Part shown: positions 63,164 through 64,000 of the stretch, in pieces | How positions within the stretch are numbered: the stretch's first letter is position 1 | Layout of the letters: each line of letters begins with the position of its first letter | Assembly: GCA_031261345.1 (NCBI GenBank) | Contig: JAISKC010000051.1 | Coordinates: 46,344 to 110,343 of the forward strand | DNA from: Eubacteriales Family XIII. Incertae Sedis bacterium | Lineage (GTDB): Bacteria; Bacillota; Clostridia; Peptostreptococcales; Anaerovoracaceae | Direction: 5' to 3' | DNA: 64,000 nt | Notes under the pieces: generated by a model | The model's input: the letters and a program-made list of their open reading frames with translations, nothing else | Databases searched by the model: none | Told to the model about the DNA's origin: nothing | Translations under genes and position numbers: made by a program

Positions 63164-64000
63164 TTATTCTACTATCTTAGCTACTACGCCTGATCCTACT
63201 GTTCTGCCACCTTCTCTTATGGCGAAGCGGAGTCCTTCTTCTATGGCTATCGGTGTGATTAGCGTGATCGTCATCTGGATATTGTCCCCAGGCATGACCA
63301 TCTCAACGCCGGCAGGTAGTTGAAGGTCGCCCGTAACGTCAGTTGTTCTGAAGTAGAACTGAGGTCTGTAACCGTTGAAGAACGGTGTGTGGCGTCCGCC
63401 CTCCTCCTTCTTGAGCACGTATACCTCTGCCTCAAACTTTGTATGAGGATTGATTGTGCCGTTCGCTGCAAGCACCTGTCCGCGCTCTATCTCTGTCCTC
63501 TGGACACCCCTGAGCAGTGCTCCGATGTTGTCGCCAGCTTCCGCCTGATCGAGGAGCTTTCTGAACATTTCAACGCCGGTAACGACGACTTTTCTTCTCT
63601 CTTCCGTAAGTCCGATGATCTCGACTTCGTCTGATACCTTCAGGACTCCACGCTCTACTCTACCCGTAGCAACCGTGCCTCTACCGGTGATTGAGAATAC
63701 ATCTTCAACAGGCATGAGGAAAGGCTTGTCTATAGCTCTCTCAGGCTGCGGGATATACTCATCAACTATCTCGAACAGCTCGACTATCTTGTCGCCCCAT
63801 TCGCCGGTAGAATCTTCGAGTGCCTTTAGGGCCGATCCTCTGATGATAGGTGTATCATCGCCAGGGAATTCATAGGCATCTAGAAGTTCTCTTATCTCCA
63901 TCTCTACGAGTTCGAGGAGCTCTTCATCGTCTACCATGTCGCACTTGTTGAGGAAGACTACGATGTAGGGAACGCCGACCTGACGTGAGAGAACGATGTG
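63164..64000 (-). CDS. tuf: Elongation factor Tu, C-terminal part (cut by window edge)
   Basis: Delivers aminoacyl-tRNA to the ribosome. The frame runs off the window at 64000. Seen: [30 protein letters not shown] with the GTPase G4 motif [13 protein letters not shown] (G5, SAL), then domains 2 and 3 ([26 protein letters not shown]-like [42 protein letters not shown] at the end). The G1 and switch regions lie outside the window. Highly conserved, no oddities in the visible part. Confidence 0.98.
   Translation of the reverse strand, partial: HIVLSRQVGVPYIVVFLNKCDMVDDEELLELVEMEIRELLDAYEFPGDDTPIIRGSALKALEDSTGEWGDKIVELFEIVDEYIPQPERAIDKPFLMPVEDVFSITGRGTVATGRVERGVLKVSDEVEIIGLTEERRKVVVTGVEMFRKLLDQAEAGDNIGALLRGVQRTEIERGQVLAANGTINPHTKFEAEVYVLKKEEGGRHTPFFNGYRPQFYFRTTDVTGDLQLPAGVEMVMPGDNIQMTITLITPIAIEEGLRFAIREGGRTVGSGVVAKIVE

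Overview
The window looks like chromosomal DNA of a Gram-positive, Firmicutes-type anaerobe, probably a clostridium. Evidence: ordinary clostridial housekeeping genes (valS, folC, rnhB, rbgA, tuf), the PadR/DUF1700/DUF4097 trio, a fused MsrAB, a TSCPD protein, strong Shine-Dalgarno sequences, TTG/GTG starts and many ATGA gene overlaps. No tRNA, rRNA, CRISPR array, phage or transposase gene was recognised.

Layout. 1-4.5 kb: 5' end of folC, valS, and an AAA/DUF4143 ATPase whose promoter predicts a leaderless mRNA. 4.5-9.1 kb: a large InlB-repeat surface protein whose signal peptide lies in another frame across a G10 tract, so it reads as phase-OFF. 9.3-12.1 kb: small accessory pairs and an ECF sigma factor fused to a membrane segment and outer domain. 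12.4-17.5 kb: pspC, larC (N-terminal part only), a TSCPD protein, a DUF4173 membrane protein, an XRE/DUF2975 pair and larB. 17.6-20.9 kb: fhs-fchA-folD, a one-carbon pathway in which FolD has lost cyclohydrolase residues and FchA probably replaces that step. 21-26 kb: thioesterase, tautomerase, a NikMN-Q-O metal importer (nickel would fit larB/larC) and an AEC carrier. 26-35.5 kb: rnhB, rbgA, hicAB, mntP, msrAB, an XRE/membrane pair, a MATE pump, padR-DUF1700-DUF4097 and coaB.

35.6-62.7 kb is the most unusual part: one tightly packed operon on the minus strand. It encodes a rotary F1-type ATPase in canonical order (c, b-delta fusion, alpha, gamma, beta, epsilon-like) embedded among surface proteins of 190, 2135, 500, 259 and 3747 residues, a 179-residue polytopic membrane protein and a terminal HD-GYP protein. 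The catalytic beta site is intact, but the c-like proteolipid has alanine where the ion-carrying carboxylate belongs, and no subunit a is recognisable. I infer an ATP-driven motor that does not pump ions and instead acts on the giant surface proteins. The nearest known analogy is the F1-like ATPases of mycoplasmas. The operon is followed upstream by tuf (partial, window edge).

Two genome-wide themes recur. First, short palindromic repeats with a fixed flank (GTCAT ... ATCCA) and covarying stems occur between genes, inside the motor operon, and in frame within larB, nikMN and the surface protein. Second, 10-base homopolymers occur in two surface-protein genes, consistent with phase variation.
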